From JBBDUG01 sp040904025 (GTDB taxonomy: Bacteria > Patescibacteriota > Minisyncoccia > Phycocordibacterales > SW-6-46-9), in contig JBBDUG010000009.1 of the NCBI GenBank assembly GCA_040904025.1, positions 1 to 46,698 of the forward strand: DNA of 46,698 bases. The letters run 5' to 3'. Positions 14,924 through 21,074 of the stretch are shown here, one piece after another. Position 1 is the stretch's first letter. Each line of letters opens with the position of its first letter. Below the pieces are notes generated by a model. The model did no database searches. It saw nothing but the letters and a program-made list of their open reading frames with translations, and was not told the DNA's origin. A program made the translations under genes and the position numbers.

Positions 14924-15367
14924 ATGACACTTCCTTCTCATATTCTTCTAGGGACAGTTATCGGAAGGATGACTGGAGATTATACTACTGCCATAGCTGT
15001 TTCGGCTGCCATTGATATTGACCACCTCCGCTCCTATATCAAAAGCGGAGTGTTATTTGATCTAGATAGACTTAGAAAGACTGTTCTTGATACAGAAGAT
15101 CCTTACGGAGACCAACGAGGATACCTACATAATATTTTAATAGCCATACCTATCACACTCCTCGTATACCTAATCAGTCCAACTATAGGTACTGTGTTTG
15201 GAATTGCATATGGAGGCCATTTACTACTCGACGCTTTAGATAAATCAGATTATTGGCCTCTGTATCCATACAAAGGAATTAATATAAAAGGATTTGTAGA
15301 ATATTTCTCTCCTACCGAAATACTTTTTGACATTTTCTTACTCATAGCACTAATAGTGCTCCTGTAA
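14924..15367 (+). CDS. YdjM-like membrane-bound metal-dependent hydrolase family protein
   Basis: A 147-residue membrane protein resembling the YdjM/DUF457 family. The N-terminus MTLPSHILLGTVIGRMTGDY has the conserved His, AIDIDHLRSY supplies the D-x-D-H metal-type motif near 31-40, and QRGYLHNILIAIP gives the R..xH motif near 67-79. GGHLLLDALDKSDYWPLYP near 100-118 is the last signature. Three or four TM helices are predicted. The family is predicted to be a metal-dependent hydrolase, but its substrate is unknown. A TATACT box 6 nt before the ATG suggests a leaderless mRNA. No terminator follows; repeat copy 3 begins 3 nt after the stop. Confidence 0.75.
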   Translation: MTLPSHILLGTVIGRMTGDYTTAIAVSAAIDIDHLRSYIKSGVLFDLDRLRKTVLDTEDPYGDQRGYLHNILIAIPITLLVYLISPTIGTVFGIAYGGHLLLDALDKSDYWPLYPYKGINIKGFVEYFSPTEILFDIFLLIALIVLL

Positions 15368-15370
15368 GGT

Positions 15371-15415
15371 GTTTCGAACTTCCTACAGTATACGGAGCAA
15401 TCAGTAATCTTTTAC
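15371..15415 (+). repeat. Array hairpin repeat, copy 3
   Basis: GTTTCGAAC start and GGAGCAATC, then a 7-nt insertion before the terminal CTTTTAC-like end. Its last bases provide the TAA stop of the minus-strand kinase gene. Confidence 0.75.
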
Positions 15416-15939
15416 CTCCCAGCAATCTCTAAAACCTCATCAAGAGTCTCTGCAATAGTCCCGTTATTCTCTAGTACAACTGCCCCAGCTTTAACACATT
15501 CATCTTCAAATCTCTGCCTACCATTCACCACCCGATCTCTTTCTTCTTTCAACTTGCCAAAATTATACTTATTTGATGTACGGGTGCGTAATCGTTCATG
15601 CAGATGAGTATCGTGAGGTTTGAGAAGAATCACCTTATCAAACAGCGTACTCACCTCTATAATCTGTGTTCTTGAAATTTTCCCTGATACAAATACGTCT
15701 TGTTCATCATATTGACCAAGTAGGTCCTTTAGTTTAGGAATTGAGACAACCCACCTGTGCTGAGATATCCATTTCTCACCTTTCCCTTCAGTATACGAAG
15801 CTTCTACACCCGTCTCTTTGTCCACCCACATACACACATCGCAATCATCAAGATCAAGAGCGGTAAATGACTGCTCCTTTAACTTCGACACGAGTGTCGT
15901 CTTCCCTGTTCCCGCCATACCAGTAATAAGGATTTTCAT
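15412..15939 (-). CDS. P-loop kinase-like NTPase
   Basis: A 175-residue protein that opens with a Walker A motif, MKILITGMAGTGKTTLVSKL, as in adenylate and shikimate kinase-like (AAA_18) proteins. LDLDDCD near 28-34 resembles the substrate-binding Asp region. QDVFVSGKIS near 80-89 corresponds to the Walker B strand. LRTRTSNKYNFGKL near 116-129 looks like the lid. A small-molecule or nucleotide kinase is likely; the substrate is unknown. This minus-strand gene lies between two plus-oriented repeats, and its stop codon lies in copy 3. TAGTAT is 7 nt before the ATG. Confidence 0.75.
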   Translation of the reverse strand: MKILITGMAGTGKTTLVSKLKEQSFTALDLDDCDVCMWVDKETGVEASYTEGKGEKWISQHRWVVSIPKLKDLLGQYDEQDVFVSGKISRTQIIEVSTLFDKVILLKPHDTHLHERLRTRTSNKYNFGKLKEERDRVVNGRQRFEDECVKAGAVVLENNGTIAETLDEVLEIAGR

Positions 15940-15946
15940 AGTGTTT

Positions 15947-15952
15947 ATACTA
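15947..15952 (-). promoter_or_regulatory. -10 box of the kinase gene, leaderless type
   Basis: TAGTAT, 7 nt before ATG 15939; the upstream flank matches the NUDIX gene promoter. Confidence 0.45.
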
Positions 15953-15959
15953 TCAGAGA

Positions 15960-15995
15960 GCTTTGAACTTCGTACAGCGTACAGAACAACAAATC
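15960..15995 (+). repeat. Array hairpin repeat, copy 4
   Basis: GCTTTGAACTTC, then GTACAGCGTACAGAACAAC; the 3' end diverges. It lies between the divergent kinase gene and the 16020 gene. Confidence 0.7.
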
Positions 15996-16007
15996 CCCTA
16001 TTTCTGT

Positions 16008-16013
16008 TATACT
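16008..16013 (+). promoter_or_regulatory. -10 box of the 16020 gene, leaderless type
   Basis: TATACT, then 6 nt (TGAAAT), then ATG 16020. Confidence 0.5.
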
Positions 16014-16019
16014 TGAAAT

Positions 16020-16661
16020 ATGAAAGAAAACCTTACCGTTCTTGATATCATACGAGCATTTTATATAGGGGATGAACTCCTCCAAGATATTTTTGGTGCA
16101 GATCAAACATACACAGAAGAAGAGATTGAGGGACAACTCGAAGAGATAATTAAAAAAGCAGATAAGATATCTCAACGAAAACTACTTGGATATCATTTAG
16201 ACAACTGCCTAATTCGATTTGATAACTATTTCAACTCAACCTGGGAGAAGAGAGAAATTCCCCTTGCAGACTGTGGTGCATGGCCACGTATGGGAGAACT
16301 CCCAGCTGAAGCAACTCATGGATCTGTTATAGACACAGCTGACTATATTCGTCCATACTTGGAAGACAAGAATAAGCTTACGCTAAAAATGAGCCGTGTG
16401 TTGTATATCGAGGAGATGATGAAGTATGCCGAAATTATCTTAAAATACATCCCTATCATTGTTATAGAAGATGGGGTTATACGACAGAACAAGATAACCA
16501 GTAAGACAGAAGAGGAGAGAAAAAAATATCGTAAGTGTAAGTATGATATCGATGATGGGAATCACAGAGCACTTGCCTATGCACTACTTGGAAAAGAAAC
16601 GATACCTGCTTATATTGGGAAAAGAGTCTTTAAGAATGAGATTCTTTATCCTTCAGAGTAA
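16020..16661 (+). CDS. ParB/Srx-fold-like protein, paralogue A
   Basis: A 213-residue soluble protein. The C-terminal segment DDGNHRALAYALLGKETIPA (about 178-197) resembles the DGNHR...A...G...IP..I signature of ParB/sulfiredoxin-fold domains, which bind or hydrolyse nucleotides. Family membership is inferred from this motif only. There is also a conserved central block (GELPAEATHGSVIDTADYIR). It is roughly 85% identical to the protein at 21075-21719; the central and C-terminal parts are nearly invariant while residues 25-50 have diverged. The two copies lie near opposite ends of the array, so they arose by duplication and have been kept. Leaderless-type promoter. Confidence 0.6.
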   Translation: MKENLTVLDIIRAFYIGDELLQDIFGADQTYTEEEIEGQLEEIIKKADKISQRKLLGYHLDNCLIRFDNYFNSTWEKREIPLADCGAWPRMGELPAEATHGSVIDTADYIRPYLEDKNKLTLKMSRVLYIEEMMKYAEIILKYIPIIVIEDGVIRQNKITSKTEEERKKYRKCKYDIDDGNHRALAYALLGKETIPAYIGKRVFKNEILYPSE

Positions 16662-16714
16662 AACTAGATAGTTTCAAATTAATATCTGTCCTGAATATAG
16701 AATTTTCCATGTAC

Positions 16715-16743
16715 TTGACGCATATTATTGTTGATGTTATAGT
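16715..16743 (+). promoter_or_regulatory. Promoter TTGACG-17-TATAGT
   Basis: -35 at 16715-16720 and -10 at 16738-16743; drives the ORF starting at 16780 with a leader of about 30 nt. Confidence 0.65.
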
Positions 16744-16779
16744 CTGTTTTAGACACTCTTCCAACCGAACGAGACGACC

Positions 16780-17032
16780 ATGGAACTTTCATCCTTGTGG
16801 GACATCATTATTGTGATACTACATACAGTTCATCAACACCGTGTGCGCATCCATAGTGATAGTCACTATTTTTTTCAAGGAGCTTAGAACACTCCTGACG
16901 CTCAAGGGTTTTGTTACCCTGACTGTTGCCACATCAGCAGCGATCATATTCGTAGGAGCCTGGATGATCGCTGGTTACACCAAGACATACAACGCATTTA
17001 GTGTACCTGCGGCTCTCTATGCTGAATCCTAA
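16780..17032 (+). pseudogene. Small membrane protein gene with apparent frameshift
   Basis: ATG 16780 sits in a GACCATGG context after a good promoter and reads MELSSLWDIIIVILHTVHQH before stopping near 16887. A shifted frame then carries the better coding sequence: FINTVCASIVIVTIFFKEL, then a second TM segment (VTLTVATSAAIIFVGAWMIAG) and a stop at 17032. Joining the two near 16815-16835 gives a protein of about 80 residues with two TM helices. It has a strong promoter and terminator like its neighbours. A real inactivating frameshift, a programmed shift or a sequencing error are all possible. The family is unknown. Confidence 0.45.
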
Positions 17033-17056
17033 TACTCATCAGGACGATATCCAATC

Positions 17057-17089
17057 AACCGCCTTTCAAACTATGGAAGGTGGTTTTTT
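17057..17089 (+). terminator. Intrinsic terminator
   Basis: AACCGCCTTTC (17057-17067) pairs with GGAAGGTGGTT (17075-17085) with one mismatch, followed by T-rich sequence. Confidence 0.75.
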
Positions 17090-17139
17090 ATATCACCATC
17101 CACCCCCTCAATTCCCCTTCAACATTTTTCCAATCCAGA

Positions 17140-17177
17140 GTTCTGAACGCATCCCCCTCGGGGAGCAATTTTCTGAC
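17140..17177 (+). repeat. Array hairpin repeat, copy 5 (CCCC-stem variant)
   Basis: GTTCTGAACG, then stem TCCCC-CTC-GGGGA, then GCAATTTTCTGAC. The stem sequence differs from the CGTAC type but pairs at the same position, so structure is kept. The left flank CCAATCCA is shared with copy 9. Confidence 0.75.
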
Positions 17178-17228
17178 AGTTTAACAAAGCTGTCATTTTA
17201 GTACCCGAGGAAATATTAGAACTTTTTG

Positions 17229-17257
17229 TTGAATTTGCAATAGCATTGTTGTAGTGT
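17229..17257 (+). promoter_or_regulatory. Promoter TTGAAT-17-TAGTGT
   Basis: -35 at 17229-17234, -10 at 17252-17257, 39 nt before ATG 17297. Same type as the promoters at 19089 and 19520. Confidence 0.6.
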
Positions 17258-17296
17258 CATATAGAATCACTGTTCCCATAATCAAAAGTTGAAACA

Positions 17297-17575
17297 ATGG
17301 CTACTGATGGCCCAACACCCCCTTCTTGTGACAAGGAGATTTACGAAAAGGGAGAACATGTGTTCACCACTCACACCATTCCTTCCAACGCAATGGAAGA
17401 GTGGGTGAAGAAGGTTGCCGAACGTTCTGGTCAGCGTGTTGACTGGCACTTCGTGGCAGGTAGAGCTGTCGTCAAAGCTCTAGGTGACATTTCGAAAGTA
17501 AAGCAGGCAATTCAAGAACTCAAGCCTGAACACGATCGCCTATACCAAAAAGCCGTCACAAAGCTCGGCCTCTAG
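17297..17575 (+). CDS. Unknown small soluble protein
   Basis: A 92-residue protein starting MATDGPTPPSCDKEIYEKGE. No TM or signal peptide. The middle (EEWVKKVAERSGQRVDWHFV) and end (KVKQAIQELKPEHDRLYQKA) look helical, with one Cys. Not recognised. It has a TAGTGT-type promoter, a leader of about 33 nt, no clear Shine-Dalgarno and its own terminator. Its codons are more GC-balanced than those of the leaderless array genes. The isolated arrangement suggests independent regulation. Confidence 0.65.
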   Translation: MATDGPTPPSCDKEIYEKGEHVFTTHTIPSNAMEEWVKKVAERSGQRVDWHFVAGRAVVKALGDISKVKQAIQELKPEHDRLYQKAVTKLGL

Positions 17576-17607
17576 AGAACGAGAGATGTCTACACTTCTA
17601 TCCCAGG

Positions 17608-17638
17608 CCCAGATCCGAGAGGATCTAGGGTCTTTTTT
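17608..17638 (+). terminator. Intrinsic terminator after the 17297 gene
   Basis: CCC-AGATCC pairs with GGATCT-A-GGG around a GAGA loop, followed by TCTTTTTT. Confidence 0.8.
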
Positions 17639-17648
17639 ATACCAAACT

Positions 17649-17664
17649 GGTTCGAACTCCAAAG
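17649..17664 (+). repeat. Array repeat, partial copy 6
   Basis: Only the GGTTCGAACTCC part is left, just after the terminator tail and before the 3' end of the minus-strand gene at 17676. Confidence 0.35.
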
Positions 17665-17675
17665 AAGAATATGAT

Positions 17676-18584
17676 TTAAATATCATCTTTATTCACGAAA
17701 GAAAACGTACTTATCACCTGATCTATCTCACTTTTAGTAACATTCTGACCCCCAGGAACCATTACTGTATACATTACCCCTTCTTCATCCCACAGCAAGA
17801 CAGTTCTATTCTGTTGGGGATCTTTTTGGATCCCAAATACAAAACCTCGCGCATCGCCAATATTAAATTCATACGGTTTTTGAGAAGAAGGTACTACAAC
17901 CTCCTTCAGAATGTGTGCGTTTTGATATGCAACTTTCTCCTCACTAGATGCAGTTTCTATATCTTCTTGAGTTGTCTCCAACAAAAGTTTCATAAAATCA
18001 AAACCATCATATTCAACAGGTAATAGAATTCGCTCAATAAGTAAAAAACCTTCTCGAAGTGTTGCTTCTGAGTTTATATACTCTTCTCGTATATTTCCAG
18101 TATTCATGCTAATAGTCAGTTTTGTTCCATCATCAAAAGTGTACTGTGCAAGCGTCCCTACTTCCCCTTTAACGTCTTCAATAAAACCCCATGGTGAATT
18201 AAAAGAAATGTTAAAACCATCAATCCGCACACTGCTAGATGATTCCCCAAAGGTGTTAAAGACATATTCAGACAATGTATCCTGCATCTCTTGTGTCGAA
18301 TCCTTAGACTCAACCATACTTTCTTTATTAGAATATGGTGAGAAAAATATAAAAAAGATACCCAGAGCAACAAGCAAGAGTATGATGCCACCATATATAA
18401 ACTTTAAATTATTATCTCCAATACGAGCTGATCCTGGCACAGTGCTATTTTTTGATGCCGCAAAAGCCTGCTCCACCATTTGATGATCCCAATTGTTATC
18501 AAGAAGAACAGAGCGTATTTGCTTATCTGCCACACCCTGCATTCTTTGATCTTGTATATATTTCAAAAGCTCTTTATCAATCAT
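17676..18584 (-). CDS. Membrane-anchored protein with N-terminal helical motif
   Basis: A 302-residue protein. Residues 1-45 (LLKYIQDQRMQGVADKQIRS, then NNWDHQMVEQAF) match a short helical motif common at the start of CPR membrane proteins, resembling SHOCT/UBA-like segments. One TM helix follows (about 62-82, FIYGGIILLLVALGIFFIFF), then a long extracytoplasmic region (about 85-300) with alternating strands and no cysteines. The function is unknown. TACAAT stands 6 nt before the ATG. The gene opposes the array direction and lies between repeats in plus orientation. At 302 residues it is the largest gene in the array. Confidence 0.7.
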   Translation of the reverse strand: MIDKELLKYIQDQRMQGVADKQIRSVLLDNNWDHQMVEQAFAASKNSTVPGSARIGDNNLKFIYGGIILLLVALGIFFIFFSPYSNKESMVESKDSTQEMQDTLSEYVFNTFGESSSSVRIDGFNISFNSPWGFIEDVKGEVGTLAQYTFDDGTKLTISMNTGNIREEYINSEATLREGFLLIERILLPVEYDGFDFMKLLLETTQEDIETASSEEKVAYQNAHILKEVVVPSSQKPYEFNIGDARGFVFGIQKDPQQNRTVLLWDEEGVMYTVMVPGGQNVTKSEIDQVISTFSFVNKDDI

Positions 18585-18590
18585 GTATTT

Positions 18591-18596
18591 ATTGTA
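18591..18596 (-). promoter_or_regulatory. -10 box of the 17676-18584 gene, leaderless type
   Basis: TACAAT, then AAATAC, then ATG 18584. Confidence 0.5.
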
Positions 18597-18618
18597 ACAC
18601 CGCTTCTCACAAAAAACA

Positions 18619-18656
18619 GTTTCGAACTTCGTACAGCGTACGAAGCAATCTTTTAC
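18619..18656 (+). repeat. Array hairpin repeat, copy 7
   Basis: GTTTCGAA followed by the fully palindromic stem CTTCGTAC-AGC-GTACGAAG, then CAATCTTTTAC. It is the copy with the best Watson-Crick stem. Confidence 0.85.
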
Positions 18657-18668
18657 GACTCATTCTGA

Positions 18669-18674
18669 TATACT
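18669..18674 (+). promoter_or_regulatory. -10 box of the 18681 gene, leaderless type
   Basis: TATACT, then CAAGAT, then ATG 18681. Confidence 0.5.
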
Positions 18675-18680
18675 CAAGAT

Positions 18681-19028
18681 ATGGAAAACTTTCCAACACC
18701 AGAACAATCAAACAATCCCGAAGAAAAGAAGGAGCATATCCCCACCCTTGAGGAGGTACAGTCTATCCTTGAACAAATACTAGAGGGACAAGAGTATGAG
18801 AAAATACGAAAAGAAGAAGACCAAGATGGTCTTGATCTATGGGAGGTTAGAGTTAAAACTCCTGAAGGTATTTCAGAATTTTCATACAAAAGAAAAGGCT
18901 CCTATGATACAGAGAACCAAGAAAGAGTTGATGTGATACACGTAACGTTCTTTGATGAAGATGATATGCCCACTGGTGGTCACTCTGTTGCTAAATATAT
19001 AGATCAAGATTGGAAGTTAACTTCTTAG
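18681..19028 (+). CDS. Unknown acidic soluble protein
   Basis: A 115-residue protein starting MENFPTPEQSNNPEEKKEHI, very acidic, with a predicted helix (LEEVQSILEQILEGQEYEKI) and later strands (LWEVRVKTPEGISEFSYKRK). No TM, signal or known motif. It is a single-gene unit between repeat copies 7 and 8, with a TATACT box 6 nt before the ATG and no terminator. Confidence 0.6.
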   Translation: MENFPTPEQSNNPEEKKEHIPTLEEVQSILEQILEGQEYEKIRKEEDQDGLDLWEVRVKTPEGISEFSYKRKGSYDTENQERVDVIHVTFFDEDDMPTGGHSVAKYIDQDWKLTS

Positions 19029-19040
19029 TGTAAGGAGAGA

Positions 19041-19079
19041 GTTTCGAACTTCGTACAGCGTACGGAGCAAATTTTTTAC
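19041..19079 (+). repeat. Array hairpin repeat, copy 8
   Basis: GTTTCGAAC, stem CTTCGTAC-AGC-GTACGGAG, then CAAATTTTTTAC. Confidence 0.85.
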
Positions 19080-19088
19080 AAATCCCTA

Positions 19089-19117
19089 TTGAAACCTCAA
19101 TACTGTTTTGCTAGTGT
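19089..19117 (+). promoter_or_regulatory. Promoter TTGAAA-17-TAGTGT with extended -10
   Basis: TTGAAA (19089-19094), 17 bp, TGC-TAGTGT (-10 at 19112-19117); 43 nt before ATG 19161. Confidence 0.65.
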
Positions 19118-19160
19118 CAAATATGGACTTGCAATGAACTGAAAATTAACAGGCCGCACC

Positions 19161-19358
19161 ATGCATCGAAAGAAAGAACGCCATAATCTCCTGGAACAAA
19201 TGAAGGATTCTGTCCAGGAACTAAAAGAAATTTCAAAAGAAGGTGTTCAAGAAGATCCTTCTGGAGCAACTGTAGAAGCAGAACAGCAATTTCAAAGGAT
19301 CTTACAGATGGTCGAGACGGGGGTCGGACAACTAAGGAGTATGACTCACCGCCTCTAA
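19161..19358 (+). CDS. Small helical protein of unknown function
   Basis: A 65-residue protein starting MHRKKERHNLLEQMKDSVQE. It is almost entirely helical, with heptad-like spacing of Leu, Met, Val and Ile (LLEQMKDSVQELKEI; FQRILQMVETGVGQL), so a coiled coil or helix hairpin is likely. The N-terminus is basic. Not recognised. It has a TAGTGT-type promoter and a strong terminator. Short length lowers certainty, but promoter, terminator and repeat boundaries frame it exactly. Confidence 0.6.
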   Translation: MHRKKERHNLLEQMKDSVQELKEISKEGVQEDPSGATVEAEQQFQRILQMVETGVGQLRSMTHRL

Positions 19359-19386
19359 TCATTGACCAAGAATTCTGCAGATTCTA

Positions 19387-19422
19387 AAGCCTTCGCAGCA
19401 CACGCTGCGGAGGCTTCTTTAT
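19387..19422 (+). terminator. Intrinsic terminator after the 19161 gene
   Basis: A 13-bp stem (19387-19399 with 19404-19416, one G-U pair) and ACAC loop, followed by CTTTATT. Confidence 0.85.
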
Positions 19423-19473
19423 TCATACGAACCCCACCTCCCCCAATTCCTCTCCACCATACTCCAATCCAAA

Positions 19474-19510
19474 GTTCTGAACGTATCCCCTCCGGGGAGC
19501 AATCTTTTAC
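19474..19510 (+). repeat. Array hairpin repeat, copy 9 (CCCC-stem variant)
   Basis: GTTCTGAACG, stem TCCCC-TCC-GGGGA, then GCAATCTTTTAC. It shares CCAATCCA on the left with copy 5. Confidence 0.8.
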
Positions 19511-19519
19511 AACTTTTTA

Positions 19520-19548
19520 TTGAAAACTGAACAGTAAGTTGATAGTGT
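19520..19548 (+). promoter_or_regulatory. Promoter TTGAAA-17-TAGTGT with extended -10
   Basis: TTGAAA (19520-19525), 17 bp, TGA-TAGTGT (-10 at 19543-19548); 37 nt before ATG 19586. Confidence 0.65.
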
Positions 19549-19585
19549 TCTAGGTAGACTATCTCCAACCAGATCTTTACTAGCT

Positions 19586-19981
19586 ATGATCGAATTTAGC
19601 TTTATGTGGATTCTACAGATCTTCTGCGGATGGATTCTGGGATTCTTTATCATCCCGCGATTCACCCTATCTTTCAGGGGTATGGTCCGCGACTTCTTTA
19701 CAGAAGGTCCAAAGAGCCTTATCGCCTCATACATGATAAGTCTTCCGCTTCTCATCTACAAAGCAATGATTCCGGCAGTCATCCTCTCGAGCTCCCTCTG
19801 GACTACCGCTCTTGTGATCTCAGTTCCTGCCACTCTCTCCTTCGTCTGGCGGTTCTTATGTGAACGCGCCCTTCACAGAAAATATTTTATGGTGTTTGAG
19901 AGTTTGAAAGGTCCGCTACGTGATCTCAATAAAGCGGCTGGGGTAAAGGACTACAAGGATCCTGTAAACCCTTTCTCCTAA
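19586..19981 (+). CDS. Membrane protein of unknown function
   Basis: A 131-residue protein with three or so TM helices: about 6-26 (FMWILQIFCGWILGFFIIP), 44-66 (SLIASYMISLPLLIYKAMIP) and 68-90 (SSLWTTALVISVPATLSFVW). A basic loop (RFLCERALHRKY) and a soluble tail follow. Not recognised. TAGTGT promoter, own terminator, single-gene unit between repeat copies 9 and 10. Confidence 0.65.
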   Translation: MIEFSFMWILQIFCGWILGFFIIPRFTLSFRGMVRDFFTEGPKSLIASYMISLPLLIYKAMIPAVILSSSLWTTALVISVPATLSFVWRFLCERALHRKYFMVFESLKGPLRDLNKAAGVKDYKDPVNPFS

Positions 19982-20032
19982 CCACCACGTGAAATTTAGC
20001 CACTTAGTAGGAAACAAACGGTGGTTTTTTTA
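19981..20032 (+). terminator. Terminator-like hairpin after the 19586 gene
   Basis: ACCACC (19981-19986) pairs with GGTGGT (20020-20025) across a long loop, followed by TTTTTTATACCAATA. The long loop makes it less certain than the others. Confidence 0.55.
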
Positions 20033-20042
20033 TACCAATAAA

Positions 20043-20073
20043 GTTCGAACTTCGTACAGCGTACGGAGACTCT
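20043..20073 (+). repeat. Array hairpin repeat, copy 10
   Basis: GTTCGAAC, then CTTCGTAC-AGC-GTACGGAG; the CAATCTTTTAC end is lost (GACTCTAATAG instead). Confidence 0.75.
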
Positions 20074-20166
20074 AATAGTACTACCTTGATAGAACATACT
20101 TTGATGAATAGGTATACAAACTATTCTATTAAATAGTTCTCAAAGACAAAAAACGTATCCATTTGG

Positions 20167-20172
20167 TATAAT
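20167..20172 (+). promoter_or_regulatory. -10 box of the 20187 gene
   Basis: TATAAT, 14 nt before ATG 20187, so a leader of about 8 nt. Confidence 0.5.
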
Positions 20173-20186
20173 GAAAATAAGTTTTT

Positions 20187-20435
20187 ATGGAAAATAAATG
20201 GAAAAAAACTGAGTTTATATTTGAGCTCTTGGTATTTGGTATTGTTATCGGTATTATCGAAGACATCATTGCGATTAAGCTAACTACAGGCGAGCCGATC
20301 ACATGGAAGGTATTTGGTATTGTTGTCCTTATTGCTATTCCGTTTGCTGTTCTCGGTGAAGTCGTTTTCGACCGCATTGATTTTGCAACTATGTTTCAAA
20401 AGATGTTTGGTAAGAAAAAACCACCATCTCAGTAA
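20187..20435 (+). CDS. Small membrane protein
   Basis: An 82-residue protein starting MENKWKKTEFIFELLVFGIV. Two TM helices are predicted (about 10-31 and 41-60), with a basic lysine-rich C-terminus (GKKKPPSQ). Not recognised. Single gene between repeat copies 10 and 11. No terminator is visible. The region after it, to 20540, holds a CCGCT...AGCGG hairpin but no ORF. Confidence 0.6.
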   Translation: MENKWKKTEFIFELLVFGIVIGIIEDIIAIKLTTGEPITWKVFGIVVLIAIPFAVLGEVVFDRIDFATMFQKMFGKKKPPSQ

Positions 20436-20539
20436 AAATGTAGGATACTGAGCACTATCACTTTACCGCATCGAAAAGAGAAATGAAGCCCCACAACAAG
20501 CTCAGGGCAGGTCTCCACCCGCTGGTTTCTAAAATAGCG

Positions 20540-20576
20540 GTTCTAAGCCCCTCTATCAGGTGGAGCAATCTTTCAC
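20540..20576 (+). repeat. Array repeat, divergent copy 11
   Basis: GTTCTAAGCCCCTC start and GGAGCAATCTTTCAC end match the family, but the central arms pair poorly. Confidence 0.6.
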
Positions 20577-20586
20577 ACCCATCTGG

Positions 20587-20592
20587 TACAAT
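20587..20592 (+). promoter_or_regulatory. -10 box of the 20599 gene, leaderless type
   Basis: TACAAT, then TAATAT, then ATG 20599. Confidence 0.5.
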
Positions 20593-20598
20593 TAATAT

Positions 20599-21012
20599 AT
20601 GAACACACTATTTCTCTGTAGAGGAAATACTGGAAGGAGTGTCTTTGCTGAAGCTCTATATAATCATCTGACACAATCAGATAATGTTGTCTCTGCAGGA
20701 ACGAAACTAAGTGGTCCTGAACAATCTCTGGCTAGTAGATTACCTGGTACAAAGAATGTTATCGAGGCAATGAAGGCTGAAGGTATTGATGTAAGCAACT
20801 ATACACGGAAGGAAGTAACAAAAGATATGGTGAGAAATGCGGATGTGATAATTGATATGGCTGAACAAGAGACTGTTCCTGATTTTGTAAAAAAGCATCC
20901 AAACAGGATAATCTGGGATACAGATGATCCTAAAGGTACTGATTTGGAGAATCATATAAAAACAAAGGATGAGATAAAAGAAAGAATCATTGAGTTCATA
21001 AACAGACAATAA
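20599..21012 (+). CDS. Low-molecular-weight protein-tyrosine-phosphatase/ArsC-like protein
   Basis: A 137-residue protein of the LMW phosphatase fold. The phosphate loop C-x5-R is at the N-terminus: MNTLFLCRGNTGRSVFAEAL. The general-acid Asp-Pro is probably in WDTDDPKGTD near 110-119. These are the two essential features for a Cys-dependent phosphatase; arsenate reductase would need further Cys residues, which are absent here. Length is near normal (140-150). The target could be a protein or a small phosphate ester. Leaderless-type promoter; single gene between repeat copies 11 and 12. Confidence 0.8.
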   Translation: MNTLFLCRGNTGRSVFAEALYNHLTQSDNVVSAGTKLSGPEQSLASRLPGTKNVIEAMKAEGIDVSNYTRKEVTKDMVRNADVIIDMAEQETVPDFVKKHPNRIIWDTDDPKGTDLENHIKTKDEIKERIIEFINRQ

Positions 21013-21050
21013 TATTTCGAACTTTCTGCAACTTACAAATCAATTTTTTA
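21013..21050 (+). repeat. Array repeat, degenerate copy 12
   Basis: ATTTCGAACTTTCTGCAAC, then ATCAATTTTTTAT. The outline of the repeat is kept but the stem is lost. It marks the right-hand end of the visible array. Confidence 0.45.
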
Positions 21051-21074
21051 TATTTTTGATATACTTATATACAC

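Larger units (their letters stand above)
14301..21050 (+). other. Repeat-delimited single-gene cassette-like array
   Basis: About 6.7 kb contains a recurring hairpin repeat of about 38 bp, all copies in plus orientation. Start positions are 14301, 14863 (degenerate), 15371, 15960, 17140, 17649 (partial), 18619, 19041, 19474, 20043, 20540 and 21013 (degenerate). Nearly every interval holds exactly one gene: ten or eleven on plus, two on minus. The interval 15960-17140 has two genes, and a much-decayed copy may lie near 16672. Orientation independent of gene direction argues that the repeats are recombination or insertion boundaries rather than promoters. There is no recombinase or transposase gene in the window. 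Relation to integron cassettes is by layout only. Confidence 0.6.

Noticed and set aside
14301..21050. Array repeats as classical integron attC sites
   Set aside because: No RYYYAAC and GTTRRRY inverted ends, repeats too short, and no integrase gene seen; only the layout is similar.
14301..21050. Array repeats as a CRISPR array
   Set aside because: Spacing is 400-1200 bp and irregular, with genes between copies; no cas genes.
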